A DNA stretch of 64,000 nucleotides from Microbacterium sp. KUDC0406. Its GTDB lineage: Bacteria; Actinomycetota; Actinomycetes; Actinomycetales; Microbacteriaceae. Below are positions 8,449 through 18,750 of this stretch, one piece after another (positions within the stretch are counted from its first letter, which is position 1; each line of letters starts with the position of its first letter). The DNA lies in the NCBI RefSeq assembly GCF_021582875.1, contig NZ_CP091138.1, positions 3,100,001 to 3,164,000 of the forward strand. The letters are read 5' to 3'. The translations under genes were made by a program, and so were the position numbers. Under the pieces are notes generated by a model. The model did no database searches, was not told where the DNA came from, and worked only from the letters and a program-made list of their open reading frames with translations.

Positions 8449-9568
8449 CGAGCGTCATCTCCCTCAGCCCGAACCAGTACGAACTCACGCCGGCCGGGGC
8501 GCACGGGCAGACGTTCGACTGCACCCACATCGTCTTCTCGTCGTCGGTGACGAACTTCGACGGCACGGTCGTGCCGTAGCCGCCGATGCGGTCCTCCTGC
8601 CACGGGTACTCGCCGAAGTCCTCGGAGTGGAAGAGCGTCCACGGGCCCCACGGTTTCGGCGCCTCGTAGAACTCGAAGGTGTACTCGGTCCACGAGGTGT
8701 ACAGGTATCGATCGTGCTTCGGCAGGTAGGTCACCCCACCCTGCGAGAGCACGCTCAGGTCGTGCACGCGGCGATCGTCGACGAGCACCGGCTGCTTCTT
8801 CGCGATGTCGGTGGTCCAGTCCGGCTGGGTCCCTGAGCCTGTCGACGAAGGGCCGGCGTAGAACTCCCACGTCGCGGCATCCTGTACCGACTTCACCGGA
8901 ACTCTGGCGAGGAACAGCTCGGTCGGGTCGGGCACGATGTCGGTGAACGAGTCGCGCCAGTTGCCGTCCAGGCCGTAGGCGTAGACGTACTTCTTGTCGG
9001 GCCGCCGCTCGGCGTCCTTGCCGTAGTCGGCGAACCAGATCGTCGTGAACACTCCGTCGGCGAACATCGGCGCAGACGTGTCCCACGACCAGGTCCGCCC
9101 GTGGTCGTCGCTGCGCGCGATGGTCGCGTTCGGTGCGGCGTTGAAGTCCGGCGCGAGATCCTGCACGGCCAGATACAGCGAGCCGTCGACGCACAGCATG
9201 CCGGTCGGCTTGCGCGTGTACCCCTCCTCGGCGGTCCACACCTGCCCGAGATCGTCACCGGTGGCGAGTCCCTCGCCGGTCAGATCAGATGCTCCGCTGT
9301 TCTCGGATGCCGGTGACCCGTCGATCCGGTTCATCACGATGTCGCTCGTGACGCTGCCGAAGCCCGCGCCGTCGCCGTTCGCGGCGTACATCGCATCGTC
9401 GTCTGACCAGCAGTTCGGCCACAGGTCGCCGTCGGAGACTCCGATGGCGGTGGGAGCGTCGGTCACCGAGGCCGAGTCGATCGGCTCGGATGAGGACGCG
9501 CACCCGGCGAGCACGAGCACGAGCAGCACGACGGTCGAAGCCGCGGTCACCGCCCGTCTCGCGCTCAT
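8441..9568 (-). CDS. DUF4185 lipoprotein, probable surface GH183 endo-D-arabinanase
   Basis: A 375-residue lipoprotein. The hydrophobic leader ends in VLAGC, so Cys23 should be lipidated and the enzyme held on the outer face of the membrane. The mature part is a single DUF4185 propeller with the same motifs as the downstream 526-aa paralogue (SDGDLWPNCWSDDDAMYAAN, YLAVQDL, RSDDHGRTW, WTEYTFEFYEAPKPWGPWTL) but without its C-terminal domain. The segment GPSSTGSGTQ near residue 245 is encoded by an inserted copy of the CTTCGACAGGCTCAGGGACC repeat and is absent from the paralogue, where AGPAEW runs straight into the same strand. The stop lies 2 bp from the start context of the upstream SDR gene end. 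Confidence 0.77.
   Translation of the reverse strand: MSARRAVTAASTVVLLVLVLAGCASSSEPIDSASVTDAPTAIGVSDGDLWPNCWSDDDAMYAANGDGAGFGSVTSDIVMNRIDGSPASENSGASDLTGEGLATGDDLGQVWTAEEGYTRKPTGMLCVDGSLYLAVQDLAPDFNAAPNATIARSDDHGRTWSWDTSAPMFADGVFTTIWFADYGKDAERRPDKKYVYAYGLDGNWRDSFTDIVPDPTELFLARVPVKSVQDAATWEFYAGPSSTGSGTQPDWTTDIAKKQPVLVDDRRVHDLSVLSQGGVTYLPKHDRYLYTSWTEYTFEFYEAPKPWGPWTLFHSEDFGEYPWQEDRIGGYGTTVPSKFVTDDEKTMWVQSNVCPCAPAGVSSYWFGLREMTLGG
8826..8854 (-). repeat. CTTCGACAGG-type repeat inserted in a coding sequence
   Basis: Read on the minus strand this is GGCCCTTCGTCGACAGGCTC followed by AGGGACCCA, a copy of the dispersed repeat also found at 13171, 16832, 20141 and 50177. It sits in frame inside the DUF4185 lipoprotein gene and adds the peptide GPSSTGSGTQ. 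This copy has three additional bases (GTCGAC instead of a single CGAC), which keeps the frame. Confidence 0.75.
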
Positions 9569-9569
9569 C

Positions 9570-10309
9570 TCACCAGACCGTGTAGCCGCCGTCGGCGATG
9601 ACGTCCGATCCCGTCATGAAGCTCGACTCGTCGGATGCCAGGAACAGGATGACGGACGCGATCTCGTCGGGCGTCCCTAGCCGGCCCATCGGGGTGCGCT
9701 CGCGCCAGGTCTCGCCGAGCGCCGGGTCGTCGGCCAGCACCTGCGCGGTGAGGTCGGTCGCGATGTATCCGGGCGACACCGAGTTCACCCGCACACCGCG
9801 GTCGGCCCACTCGCCGGCCAGGGTCTTCGTGAGGTGCACGACGCCGGCCTTCGCCGCGTTGTAGCTCGACTGCTTCTGCGGGAAGTTGCTGATGCTGCCG
9901 CTCATCGACGCGATGTTCACGATCGAGCCGCGGCCGGCGTCGAGCATGAGCCGCCCGAACGCCTGGCAGACGAAGAACGTGCCGTTCAGATCGATGTCGA
10001 CCACCCGGCGCCAGTCGTCGACCGGCATGTCCTCAGCGCTCGCCGAGCGCACGATGCCGGCCGCGTTCAGCACCACGTCGGGGGCGCCGTGCCGGGCGGC
10101 GATGTCGGCGGCGACGGACGCCACGGCTGAGGCATCCGTCACATCGACCTGCACGAACTCGGCGTCGACATCGTCGGTCATCGCGAGGTCGAGTACGACC
10201 ACCCGGCATCCCTGCTCGAGGAAGCGCCGCACGGTCTCCAGGCCGATGCCGCGCCCGCCGCCGGTGACGACGACCAGCCGCCCGGCCAGCGAGGGATAGG
10301 TCGTGTGCG

Positions 10310-10313
<4 letters not shown>
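9570..10313 (-). CDS. SDR family NAD(P)-dependent oxidoreductase of the arabinan operon
   Basis: A 247-residue classical short-chain dehydrogenase: cofactor loop TGGGRGIG at residues 18-25, an acidic residue after the second strand (VVLDLA, suggesting NAD preference), LNAAGI, catalytic Ser in the IASMSG region, YNAAK with catalytic Tyr and Lys, and the C-terminal DVIADGGYTVW. Its position between GH172 (4-bp ATGA overlap) and the DUF4185 lipoprotein indicates a role in metabolism of the released sugar, for example oxidation of D-arabinose or a pentitol. The exact substrate cannot be read from the sequence. Confidence 0.85.
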
Positions 10314-11431
<1,118 letters not shown>

Positions 11432-11469
11432 GCGTGCACATCCTCGTGTCGGCGGTGGGTGTTCCGTCA

Positions 11470-11508
11470 CAGTACCGATTCGCGCGCTCTGTTGCAATCG
11501 ATTTCAAC
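11470..11508 (-). promoter_or_regulatory. Promoter of the GH172-DUF4185 operon with overlapping LacI-type operator
   Basis: On the minus strand a -35-like TTGCAA (11492-11497) and a -10-like TACTGT (11470-11475) are 16 nt apart. An 18-bp near-perfect palindrome GTTGCAATCGATTTCAAC covers 11491-11508 and overlaps the -35. Its core AATCGATT is the typical symmetric centre of LacI-family operators, and the regulator gene starts 40 bp away on the other strand. The same core occurs in front of the kinase operon at 12937. Confidence 0.7.
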
Positions 11509-11547
11509 ACGATAATGTGGCCTGACGGTACAAGTCATGGGGGAGCC

Positions 11548-12520
11548 GTGTCCACGATCTACGACGTCGCGCAACTCGCCGGGGTGTCCCCGGCGACGGT
11601 GTCGCGCGTGTTCAACGGCGCGGGGGTGTCGGACGCCAAGGTCACCGTCGGTGCGGAATGCTGCCAAGCAGCTGAACTTCACGCCGAACCGTGCGGCCCG
11701 CACGCTGCGCAGGCAGAGCTCCGAGGTCATCGCCCTCGTGATCCCCGACATCGAGAACCCCTACTTCACCGAGATGGCGCGCGGTGTGGAGGATGTCGCG
11801 AGCGAGGCCGGCTACTCGGTCGTGCTGTGCAACTCCGACGCCCAGATCGACAAGGAGTCGACTTATCTGCGCATCGCGATGGCGGAGAACATGTCGGGCG
11901 TGATCCTCGCCGCGGCATCCGACCACACCAGCCTCGACGCGATCCTCGCCACCGGACGCCCGATCGTCGCGGTCGACCGCAGCACCGGGTACGACATCGA
12001 CGGCGTCGTGATGGCCAACCGTGACGCGGGCCGGCAGGCGACCGCGCACATGCTCCGCACGCACCGCAGGGTCGCGTACATCGGCGGGCCCGAGCACATC
12101 GAGACCTCGGCGGATCGCGCCGAGGGCTGGCGGCTCGCCCACCGCGACGCGGGCATCGCCGCGCCCGAGGACCTGCTGCGTTTCTCGTCCTTCCGCGTCG
12201 ACGGCGGCCGCGCCGTGATGGAGGAGCTGCTCGCCCTGCCCGAGCCGCCGGATGCGGTCGTCGCGGGCAACAACCTCATCGGCGTCGGGGCGATCCAGGT
12301 GCTCACCGAGCACGACCTCACACCGCCGCGGATCGGCGTCGCCGTGGTGGGCTCGCTGCCGTTCACCACGCTCTCACCGAGTGCTGTCACGGTCGTGCGG
12401 CTGCCCGCCCGGCACATGGGCGTCACGGCCGCGCGGATGCTGCTGGAGCGCATCCGCGGCGATGAGCAGCCGGCCCGTACCGTGGTGCTGCGCAACGACC
12501 TGCAGGCCGCGACGCGCTGA
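11548..12520 (+). pseudogene. LacI family transcriptional regulator (frameshifted)
   Basis: The GTG at 11548 opens a classical LacI helix-turn-helix (STIYDVAQLAGVSPATVSRV). After KVT the frame breaks near 11650; the family then continues in the next frame from VRNAAKQLNFTPNRAARTLR through the ligand domain (VIPDIENPYFTEMARGVED, IGGPEHIETSADRAEGW, DAVVAGNNLIGVGA) to the TGA at 12518-12520. About five bases seem missing relative to the usual KVTxERVR spacing, or one base is extra. This is the only regulator in the sugar locus and lies between the two operons, both of which carry a matching palindrome. I infer a sugar-responsive repressor, probably intact in the living strain. Confidence 0.85.
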
Positions 12521-12526
12521 CGCGCG

Positions 12527-12793
12527 TCAGTGCGAACCTGAGCCCCAGAGCCGGGTGGCGAGGTTCGCCACCTCTTTGTCGAGTGCGGTGAACTTCGCGT
12601 CCTGCGCCTCGAAGCGCGCGTTCATCTCGCTGCGCAGGGCGTCGATCTTCGCGTCGACGCTGTCGAACCGTGCAGTGACGCCGCCGATCTCTGCGCGGAT
12701 GACGCGACTGAACGTCGTCGTCATCAGTGTCATGCCGCCGAGCATCACGGCCGCGAACACGCCGATGAGCGTCCACACCTGCGGGTCGTTCAT
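12527..12793 (-). CDS. Small membrane-anchored coiled-coil protein
   Basis: An 88-residue protein. After MNDPQVW there is one transmembrane helix (LIGVFAAVMLGGMTLMTT). The rest is a heptad-rich helix (VTARFDSVDAKIDALRSEM, then NARFEAQDAKFTALDKEVAN), so it is probably membrane-anchored with a cytoplasmic or external coiled coil. GGAGG lies 7 nt before the ATG at 12793, which decides that start over the ATG at 12799. Similar short proteins occur in actinobacteria without known function. It is convergent with the LacI gene, and a degenerate copy of the operator half-site (ATCGATTTC) lies just upstream at 12812-12820. Confidence 0.6.
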   Translation of the reverse strand: MNDPQVWTLIGVFAAVMLGGMTLMTTTFSRVIRAEIGGVTARFDSVDAKIDALRSEMNARFEAQDAKFTALDKEVANLATRLWGSGSH

Positions 12794-12927
12794 CTCCATG
12801 CCTCCATTCTCATCGATTTCGGCCAGCGTGTCACTGGCCGTGGTCGTCCGGCGGCCCGAAGGTGCTCGGCCGCTGACTCTGTGGAGAACCACGCATGCTC
12901 GGGTGGCGGTGGAGGGCAGCTCGCCGG

Positions 12928-12957
12928 TTGCACCATGAAATCGATTTCGCGTACTCT
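12928..12957 (+). promoter_or_regulatory. Promoter and LacI-type operator of the kinase-GH116-isomerase operon
   Basis: A -35-like TTGCAC (12928-12933) and a -10-like TACTCT (12952-12957) are separated by 18 nt. The spacer holds the perfect 12-bp palindrome GAAATCGATTTC (12937-12948), the same core as in front of the leftward operon. A repressor bound there would cover the promoter. The start codon follows at 12985 behind an AAGGAGG ribosome site. Confidence 0.68.
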
Positions 12958-12984
12958 GAACGAGAGATCGGTCAAGGAGGACAC

Positions 12985-14489
12985 ATGCGCTGCACCCTGG
13001 GTGTGGACGTCGGCACATCGAGCACCAAGGGTGTGCTGACCGGCCCCGACGGCGTCATCCTCGCGACCGCGACGCGCACGCACGACGTCGACCGCCCGCG
13101 CACCGGGTGGGTCGAGATGGACGCGCGCATCTGGTGGGACGAGTTCATCTCGATCGCGCGTGAGATGCTCGGCCCTTCGACAGGCTCAGGGACCCAGGGC
13201 GACATCGAGATCGTGGGCGTCGGGGTCAGCGGCATGGGCCCCTGCGTGCTGCTCGCCGACGAGCACGATGAGCCGGTGCGGCCCGCCATCCTCTATGGCG
13301 TCGACACCCGCGCCACCGCGCAGATCGCCCGGATGACCGCGGAACTCGGCGAGGACGAGATCACGCGCGTCGGCGGTTCGACCCTCACCTCGCAGGCCGC
13401 AGGGCGAAGATCGCCTGGATCGCGGACGAGGAGCCCGAGGTGTTCGCCCGGGCGAAACGCCTGTTCATGCCGGCGTCCTGGCTGGCCAGGAGGCTCACCG
13501 GCGCCTATGCGCTCGACCACCAGTCGGCCAGTCAGACCTCGCCCCTCTACGACATCGAGGGCGAGCGCTGGCACGAGCCGTGGTGGCGGCGGTACGCCGC
13601 CGGCATCGAGCAGCCGCCGCTGGCGTGGGCCGGCGACATCGCCGGCACCGTCACCGAGCAGGCGGCCGCGCTCACCGGCATCCCCGCCGGCACCCCCGTG
13701 ATCACCGGGACCATCGACGCGTGGACCGAGGCGGTCAGCGTCGGAGCGCATGAGATCGGCGACCTCATGCTCATGTACGGCACGACGATGTTCCTCATCG
13801 CGACCGGGGAGCAGACCCTGCGCACCCCGTCGATGTGGACCACGGCCGGTGCTTTCGACGGCACCCGCAATCTCGCCGGCGGTCTGTCCACCTCCGGCGC
13901 TCTCACCGGCTGGCTGAAGGACCTCACCACCGCCGACTATCCGCAGCTGCTCGCCGAGGCCGAGGCATCCGGCCCCGGTGCCCGCGGCCTGCTGATGCTG
14001 CCGTACTTCGCCGGCGAGCGCACGCCGATCCAGGATCCGGATGCCCGGGGCGTGATCGCCGGGATCACCCTCGAGCACGGCCGCGGCGACCTGTACCGCG
14101 CGGCGCTCGAAGCCACGGCGCTCGGCGTGCGGCACAACGTCGAGACCATGCGTGCGGCCGGTGCCGACATCCGGCGCATCGTCGCCGTCGGCGGCGGCAC
14201 GCAGGGCCGGCTCTGGCTGCAGATCGTCTCCGACATCACCGGGCTCGTGCAGGAGGTGCCCGAGACCACGATCGGCGCGAGCTACGGCGCCGCCTTCCTC
14301 GCCGCGGTCGCCACCGCCACCGGCGAGGCCCCCCGGATCGAGGACTGGAACCCGGTGACCGACCGCATCGAGCCGGACCCGTCGGTGCGTGCGCCCTACG
14401 ACGCCCTGTTCGACCGCTACCTGCGCCTGTATGCCGGCACGAGCGACGTCGTGCACGAGCTGGCGGCCGAGCAGCGGAGTTCATCATGA
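12985..14489 (+). pseudogene. FGGY family pentulose kinase (frameshifted)
   Basis: The N-terminal half in one frame has the FGGY phosphate-binding start GVDVGTSSTKGVL and the GVGVSGMGP strand. At 13402-13406 the sequence AGGGCGAAG lacks one C relative to the expected AGGGCCGAAG (the common QAAGPKIAW motif), and the protein continues in the next frame: KIAWIADEEPEVFAR, TGTIDAWTEAVSVG, the adenosine-binding VGGGTQGRLWLQI, to the TGA at 14487-14489. The ATG is preceded by AAGGAGG. Followed by a fucose/D-arabinose isomerase homologue, the likely substrate is D-ribulose (D-ribulokinase), though xylulose or fuculose are possible. It also carries an in-frame repeat-derived GPSTGSGTQ near residue 63. 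Confidence 0.85.
13171..13197 (+). repeat. CTTCGACAGG-type repeat inserted in the kinase gene
   Basis: The bases GGCCCTTCGACAGGCTCAGG followed by GACCCAG add the peptide GPSTGSGTQ in frame inside the FGGY kinase, between a helix (AREML) and the strand DIEIVGVGVSG. It is one of three coding copies in this locus, all read in the same phase. Confidence 0.75.
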
Positions 14490-17068
14490 CCCGTCGTGCC
14501 CGTCCGATCCCGCACACCGCCGAGCGGGCCGCGTTCCTGCTGGGCGGCATCGGCACCGGCAACGTCTCACTCGGAGCCCGCGGCGAACTGCGCGACTGGG
14601 AGTTCGAGAACCTGCCCGACAAGGGCCGCCGCAACCCGCGGTCGTTCTTCGCGATCCACGCCGCTCCGGAGGGCGGCGACGCGGTCACCCGGGTGCTCGA
14701 GGCGCGCGACACGGGGCGTCGGGATTACGACGCCGGCTACTCCTTCGACGATCTCGCCGGTCTCCCGCGACTCGCCGGCGCGACCATGTACGGCGAATAC
14801 CCGGTGGTCGACATCGACTTCACGGATGACGTGCTGCCCGTCGAGGTCTCGCTGCGCGCGTTCACCCCGCTGGTGCCGCTCGACGCCGACGCATCCGGCA
14901 TCCCGGCCGCGGTGCTGCGCTACCGGGTGACCAACCCCGGGTCCGTGCCCGTGACGGTCACTGTGGCCGGCAGCGTCACGCACACCGCGGGTCGTGGAGC
15001 ACCTGGACCGGACGCGCCCTGGGGCATCCGGGGAATGCAGACGGTGCGCCGCCGCGACGAGGACGGCGTGCACGGCCTCGACTTCGGCATCGACCTGCCG
15101 GCGGACGATGCCGGCTACGGCACGCTGAGCCTCACGACGACCGACGACTCCGTGACGGTCAAGCCGCAGTGGGTGACCAGCTACTGGCCCGACGGCGCGC
15201 GGATGTTCTGGAGCGACTTCGCCGGCGACGGCCTGCTCGAGCCCGAGCCGCGGCTCACCCTCGAAGACAAGCCGCGCGGCCTGTTCGCCGAGCGCGACGC
15301 CGACCCGGATGCCCCTCCGCTCACCGAGGAGGAGATGCTCGCCAGGCTTCCGCGACTGCGCACCGGCTCGCTCGGCATCGTGCACACGCTCGGGCCGGGG
15401 GAGTCCCGCGACTTCGAGTTCGTGCTGGCGTGGAGCTTCCCGAATCGCATCCGCGGATGGCGCGGGCACATCATCATGGACGACCCGCACGCCGACGAGA
15501 TCGTGCACAACCACTACGCGACGCTCTGGCCGGATGCCTGGTCGGCGGCCGCCCACCTGCACGTAGAGCTTCCGTCACTCGAGGCCGCGACGGACGCCTT
15601 CGTCGAGACGCTCTACGGCGGAACCCTCGACCCGGTGCTCGCCGACGCGGCAGGGGCGAACATCGCCGCGCTGCGCTCCACGACCTGCTTCGTGGTCGAG
15701 TCGCCCACCCCCGAGCTCGGCGAGGGGCCGGTGTTCGCCGCCTGGGAGGGGTCCTTCGACCACGGCGGATCCTGCGAGGGAACCTGCACGCACGTGTGGT
15801 CGTATGCGCAGACGGCCGCGTGGCTGTTCCCGTCGCTCGAGCGCAGTGCGCGGCGCGCGGAGTTCCTGCTCGAGACGGACGCCGACGGCGCGCAGAGGTT
15901 CCGCGGCAACCGCATCTTCGGCTCGCCGTCCTGGTTCATGGGTCCGGCGGTCGACGGTCAGCTCGGCACCTTCCTGCGCCTGCACCGCGAGTGGCGGTTC
16001 TCCGGCGACGACGACTTCCTGCGCGAGCTCTGGCCTGCCGCGGTGCGCTCGCTCGAGTACGCCACCAGGGAGTGGGACCGCGACGGCGACGGCCTGCTCG
16101 ACGGCGAACTGCACAACACCTACGACATCGAGTTCCACGGCATCGACCCGCTGGCGAACGGGATGTACCTGGCCGCGCTGCGCGCCGGCGCGCGCATGGC
16201 CGCCCACCTCGGAGAGACGAAACGCGCCGAGGAGTGGCGCGCCAGGTCCGTCCAGGTCGCCGCAGCGATGGACAGCACGCTCTGGAACGGCGAGTACTAC
16301 CGGCAGGTGATCGAGGATGCCGACGCGCACCGCTACCAGTACGGCGACGGAGTGCTCTCCGACCAGCTGCTCGGCCAGTTCCACGCCTACCTGAACGGCC
16401 TCGGACCGCTGCTGCCCGAGGAGCACGTGCAGTCGGCGCTCGGCGCGATCGTGCGGCACAACCACCGTGACGACCTCACCGCGCACGAGAGCACCCAGCG
16501 GGTGTACGCGCTGAACGATGAGGGCGGGCTGCTGCTGGCGTCCTGGCCGAACGGCGGCCGCCCGGCCATCCCGTTCGTGTACTCGGACGAGGTGTGGACC
16601 GGCATCGAGCATCAGGTGGCGGCATCCCTTCTCTTCGCCGGACGAGCGGATGACGCGCTGCGGATCGAGCGTGCGCTGCGCGCACGCTACGACGGCGTGC
16701 ACCGCAACCCCTGGAACGAGATCGAGTGCGGCAATCACTACGCCCGCTCGCTGGCCTCGTGGGCGCTGCTGATCGCCGCGAGCGGCGCACAGTGGGATGC
16801 CCCGACCCGCACCCTCTCGTTCGACCCGGTCGGCCCTTCGACAGGTTCAGGGACCCAGACGCCCTGGGTTGCTGAGCCTGTCGAAGCATCCTTCCTGTTC
16901 ACCACAGGCACCGGCTGGGGGCGGGCGCGGATCGACGGCGACACGATCACCCTGCACCTGATCGGCGGCGAGCTCGCGCTCGACGAGCTCCTGCTGCGCG
17001 GACGCAGCGCCGGCACCGGCATCCGACTCGACGCGGGCGGAACGCACACCGCCCGCGCGACCCACTGA
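14486..17068 (+). CDS. GH116 family glycosidase, probable exo-beta-D-arabinofuranosidase
   Basis: An 860-residue enzyme. The N-terminal beta-rich domain starts with GGIGTGNVSLGARGELRDWE, typical of the GBA2-type N-terminal domain. The C-terminal (alpha/alpha)6 barrel carries CEGTCTHVWSYAQT (Glu near 431, candidate nucleophile) and HNTYDIEFHG (Asp near 547, candidate acid/base). GH116 contains beta-glucosidases, beta-xylosidases and an exo-beta-D-arabinofuranosidase described from Microbacterium arabinogalactanolyticum; the last fits this locus best. No signal peptide, hence probably intracellular. The ATG overlaps the kinase stop (ATGA). Near residue 785 a repeat-derived insertion (GPSTGSGTQTPWVAEPVEAS) precedes the final strands. 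Confidence 0.83.
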   Translation: MTRRARPIPHTAERAAFLLGGIGTGNVSLGARGELRDWEFENLPDKGRRNPRSFFAIHAAPEGGDAVTRVLEARDTGRRDYDAGYSFDDLAGLPRLAGATMYGEYPVVDIDFTDDVLPVEVSLRAFTPLVPLDADASGIPAAVLRYRVTNPGSVPVTVTVAGSVTHTAGRGAPGPDAPWGIRGMQTVRRRDEDGVHGLDFGIDLPADDAGYGTLSLTTTDDSVTVKPQWVTSYWPDGARMFWSDFAGDGLLEPEPRLTLEDKPRGLFAERDADPDAPPLTEEEMLARLPRLRTGSLGIVHTLGPGESRDFEFVLAWSFPNRIRGWRGHIIMDDPHADEIVHNHYATLWPDAWSAAAHLHVELPSLEAATDAFVETLYGGTLDPVLADAAGANIAALRSTTCFVVESPTPELGEGPVFAAWEGSFDHGGSCEGTCTHVWSYAQTAAWLFPSLERSARRAEFLLETDADGAQRFRGNRIFGSPSWFMGPAVDGQLGTFLRLHREWRFSGDDDFLRELWPAAVRSLEYATREWDRDGDGLLDGELHNTYDIEFHGIDPLANGMYLAALRAGARMAAHLGETKRAEEWRARSVQVAAAMDSTLWNGEYYRQVIEDADAHRYQYGDGVLSDQLLGQFHAYLNGLGPLLPEEHVQSALGAIVRHNHRDDLTAHESTQRVYALNDEGGLLLASWPNGGRPAIPFVYSDEVWTGIEHQVAASLLFAGRADDALRIERALRARYDGVHRNPWNEIECGNHYARSLASWALLIAASGAQWDAPTRTLSFDPVGPSTGSGTQTPWVAEPVEASFLFTTGTGWGRARIDGDTITLHLIGGELALDELLLRGRSAGTGIRLDAGGTHTARATH
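16832..16886 (+). repeat. Palindromic CTTCGACAGG repeat inside the GH116 gene
   Basis: A forward arm (CCTTCGACAGGTTCAGGGAC) and an inverted arm (GTTGCTGAGCCTGTCGAAG) lie about 15 bp apart and could pair as a hairpin. Both arms are read in frame and add about 18 residues near the C-terminus of GH116. Single-arm copies are found in two other genes of the same locus. Confidence 0.72.
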
Positions 17069-17091
17069 CCACTCACCATCGGAGAATCCTC

Positions 17092-18723
17092 ATGAGCTAC
17101 ACCCTCCCCGCCCCGGCATCCCGCCCGGCATCCGCGCCGAAGACGGCGTACATCATCACCTCGGGCGACCTGCGCGAGTCGGCGAACGTCGCCGGCTGGC
17201 CGGTGCAGGCGGCCACCGAGGCGGCCGTCACGAAAGCCTTCGAAGAGCTCGGCTGGAGCGTCATCCGCCCCTTCGGCGTCGACCCCGAGACCGGGCACGG
17301 CTACATCTCGAGTCAGCGCATGGGCATGGAGGTGTTCAAGAGCATCCCGGTGGACGCGCCGCTGATCGTCGCGATCGCCAACTGGCAGTACTCGCACCAC
17401 GTGCTCGCAGGCCTTCGCACCCACCAGGGTCCGATCCTCACCACGGCGAACTTCGCTCCGGACTGGCCCGGCCTGGTCGGCCTGCTCGGGCTGAACGCCG
17501 GCCTCACCAAGATGGGCAAGGACTACGCCACGATCTGGTCGGTCGACTTCACCGACGACTGGTTCCGCGCCGGCATCCGGGAATGGATCGAGACCGGCCG
17601 CATCACGCACGACGCCTCCCACGTGCGCGAGCTGCCCGCCCTGCCGGACAGCCCCGAGAAGCAGCTCGGCGAGGCGCTCGCCGCGCAACTGCGCGACGAG
17701 AAGGCCATCATCGGCGTCTTCGACGAGGGCTGCATGGGCATGTACAACGCGATCTTCGACGACGAGCTGCTCAACGGCACCGGCATCTACAAGGAGCGGC
17801 TGTCGCAGTCGGCGCTGTACGCCGAGATGCTGCGCGTCACCGAGGACGAGGCGGATGCCGCCTACGACTGGCTCATCGAGCACGGCATGACCTTCACCTA
17901 CGGCGAGGACGCGGCGACCGAGCTCACCCGCGACCAGGTGCAGTGGCAGCTGAAGATGTACATCGCCGCACTGCGCATCGCCGACGACTTCGGACTCGAC
18001 GCGGTCGGCATCCAGTACCAGCAGGGTCTGAAGGACCTGGTGCCGGCATCCGACCTCGCCGAAGGCATCCTGAACTCCACCGAGCGTCCTCCGGTGACCA
18101 GCCGCGATGGCTCCCGCGTGCTGCACGAGGGCCGGGCGTTCCCGCACTTCAACGAGGCCGACGAGGGCGTCGCCGTCGACGCGCTCGTGACCGACCGGGT
18201 GTGGCGCGCGATGGGCCTGGTGCCCGACAACACCCTGCACGACGTGCGCTGGGGCGAGGAGTTCGACGGCGAGTTCGTCTGGGTCTACGAGATCTCCGGC
18301 TCGGTGCCCGCCTCGCACCTGGGCGGATGGCAGAACGCCGAGGGCTGGCGCCAGGGGCACGTGTTCTTCCCGGCCGGCGGCGCCACGATAAACGGCGTCT
18401 CCAAGCCCGGTGAGGTCGTGATCTCGCGCGTCTACATCGCCGACGGAGTGCTCAACGCCGACGTGTTCCGCGGCACGATCGTCGAGCTGCCCGCCGACGA
18501 GACCCAGCGCCGCAAGGACGCCACGAACCCGGAGTGGCCGATCGCGAACGTCGTGCTGCACGGCCAGAGCCGCGACCAGTTCATGGCCCGTCACAAGGCC
18601 AACCACGCCCAGGTCGTCTACGCGCCCGATGCCGAGACCGCCGACAGGGCCCTCGTCGCGAAGGCGGCGATGTTCGCGGGCATGGGCATGCGGGTGCACC
18701 TGGTCGGCGACGTCGCGGTCTGA
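17092..18723 (+). CDS. L-fucose/D-arabinose isomerase family protein
   Basis: A 543-residue member of the fucose/arabinose isomerase fold. Visible features are the N-terminal Rossmann-like half with ETGHGYISSQRMGMEVFKSI, the substrate-region segment GVFDEGCMGMYNAIFDDELL with conserved Glu and Asp that fit Mn-binding positions, and a C-terminal beta domain (GSVPASHLGGWQNAEG). L-fucose isomerases also turn D-arabinose into D-ribulose because the sugars share configuration at C2-C4. With a pentulose kinase in the same operon, D-arabinose to D-ribulose to D-ribulose 5-phosphate is the expected path. GGAGA lies 7 nt before the ATG. The gene ends the operon. Confidence 0.8.
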   Translation: MSYTLPAPASRPASAPKTAYIITSGDLRESANVAGWPVQAATEAAVTKAFEELGWSVIRPFGVDPETGHGYISSQRMGMEVFKSIPVDAPLIVAIANWQYSHHVLAGLRTHQGPILTTANFAPDWPGLVGLLGLNAGLTKMGKDYATIWSVDFTDDWFRAGIREWIETGRITHDASHVRELPALPDSPEKQLGEALAAQLRDEKAIIGVFDEGCMGMYNAIFDDELLNGTGIYKERLSQSALYAEMLRVTEDEADAAYDWLIEHGMTFTYGEDAATELTRDQVQWQLKMYIAALRIADDFGLDAVGIQYQQGLKDLVPASDLAEGILNSTERPPVTSRDGSRVLHEGRAFPHFNEADEGVAVDALVTDRVWRAMGLVPDNTLHDVRWGEEFDGEFVWVYEISGSVPASHLGGWQNAEGWRQGHVFFPAGGATINGVSKPGEVVISRVYIADGVLNADVFRGTIVELPADETQRRKDATNPEWPIANVVLHGQSRDQFMARHKANHAQVVYAPDAETADRALVAKAAMFAGMGMRVHLVGDVAV

Positions 18724-18750
18724 GTGCCGGCCGCGCGGCGGCGCCCGTCG

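Noticed and set aside
13835..14485. Extended N-terminus for the GH116 gene
   Set aside because: The upstream open frame is out-of-phase reading of the kinase gene, rich in Arg and Pro; the family begins at the ATG at 14486, which overlaps the kinase stop.
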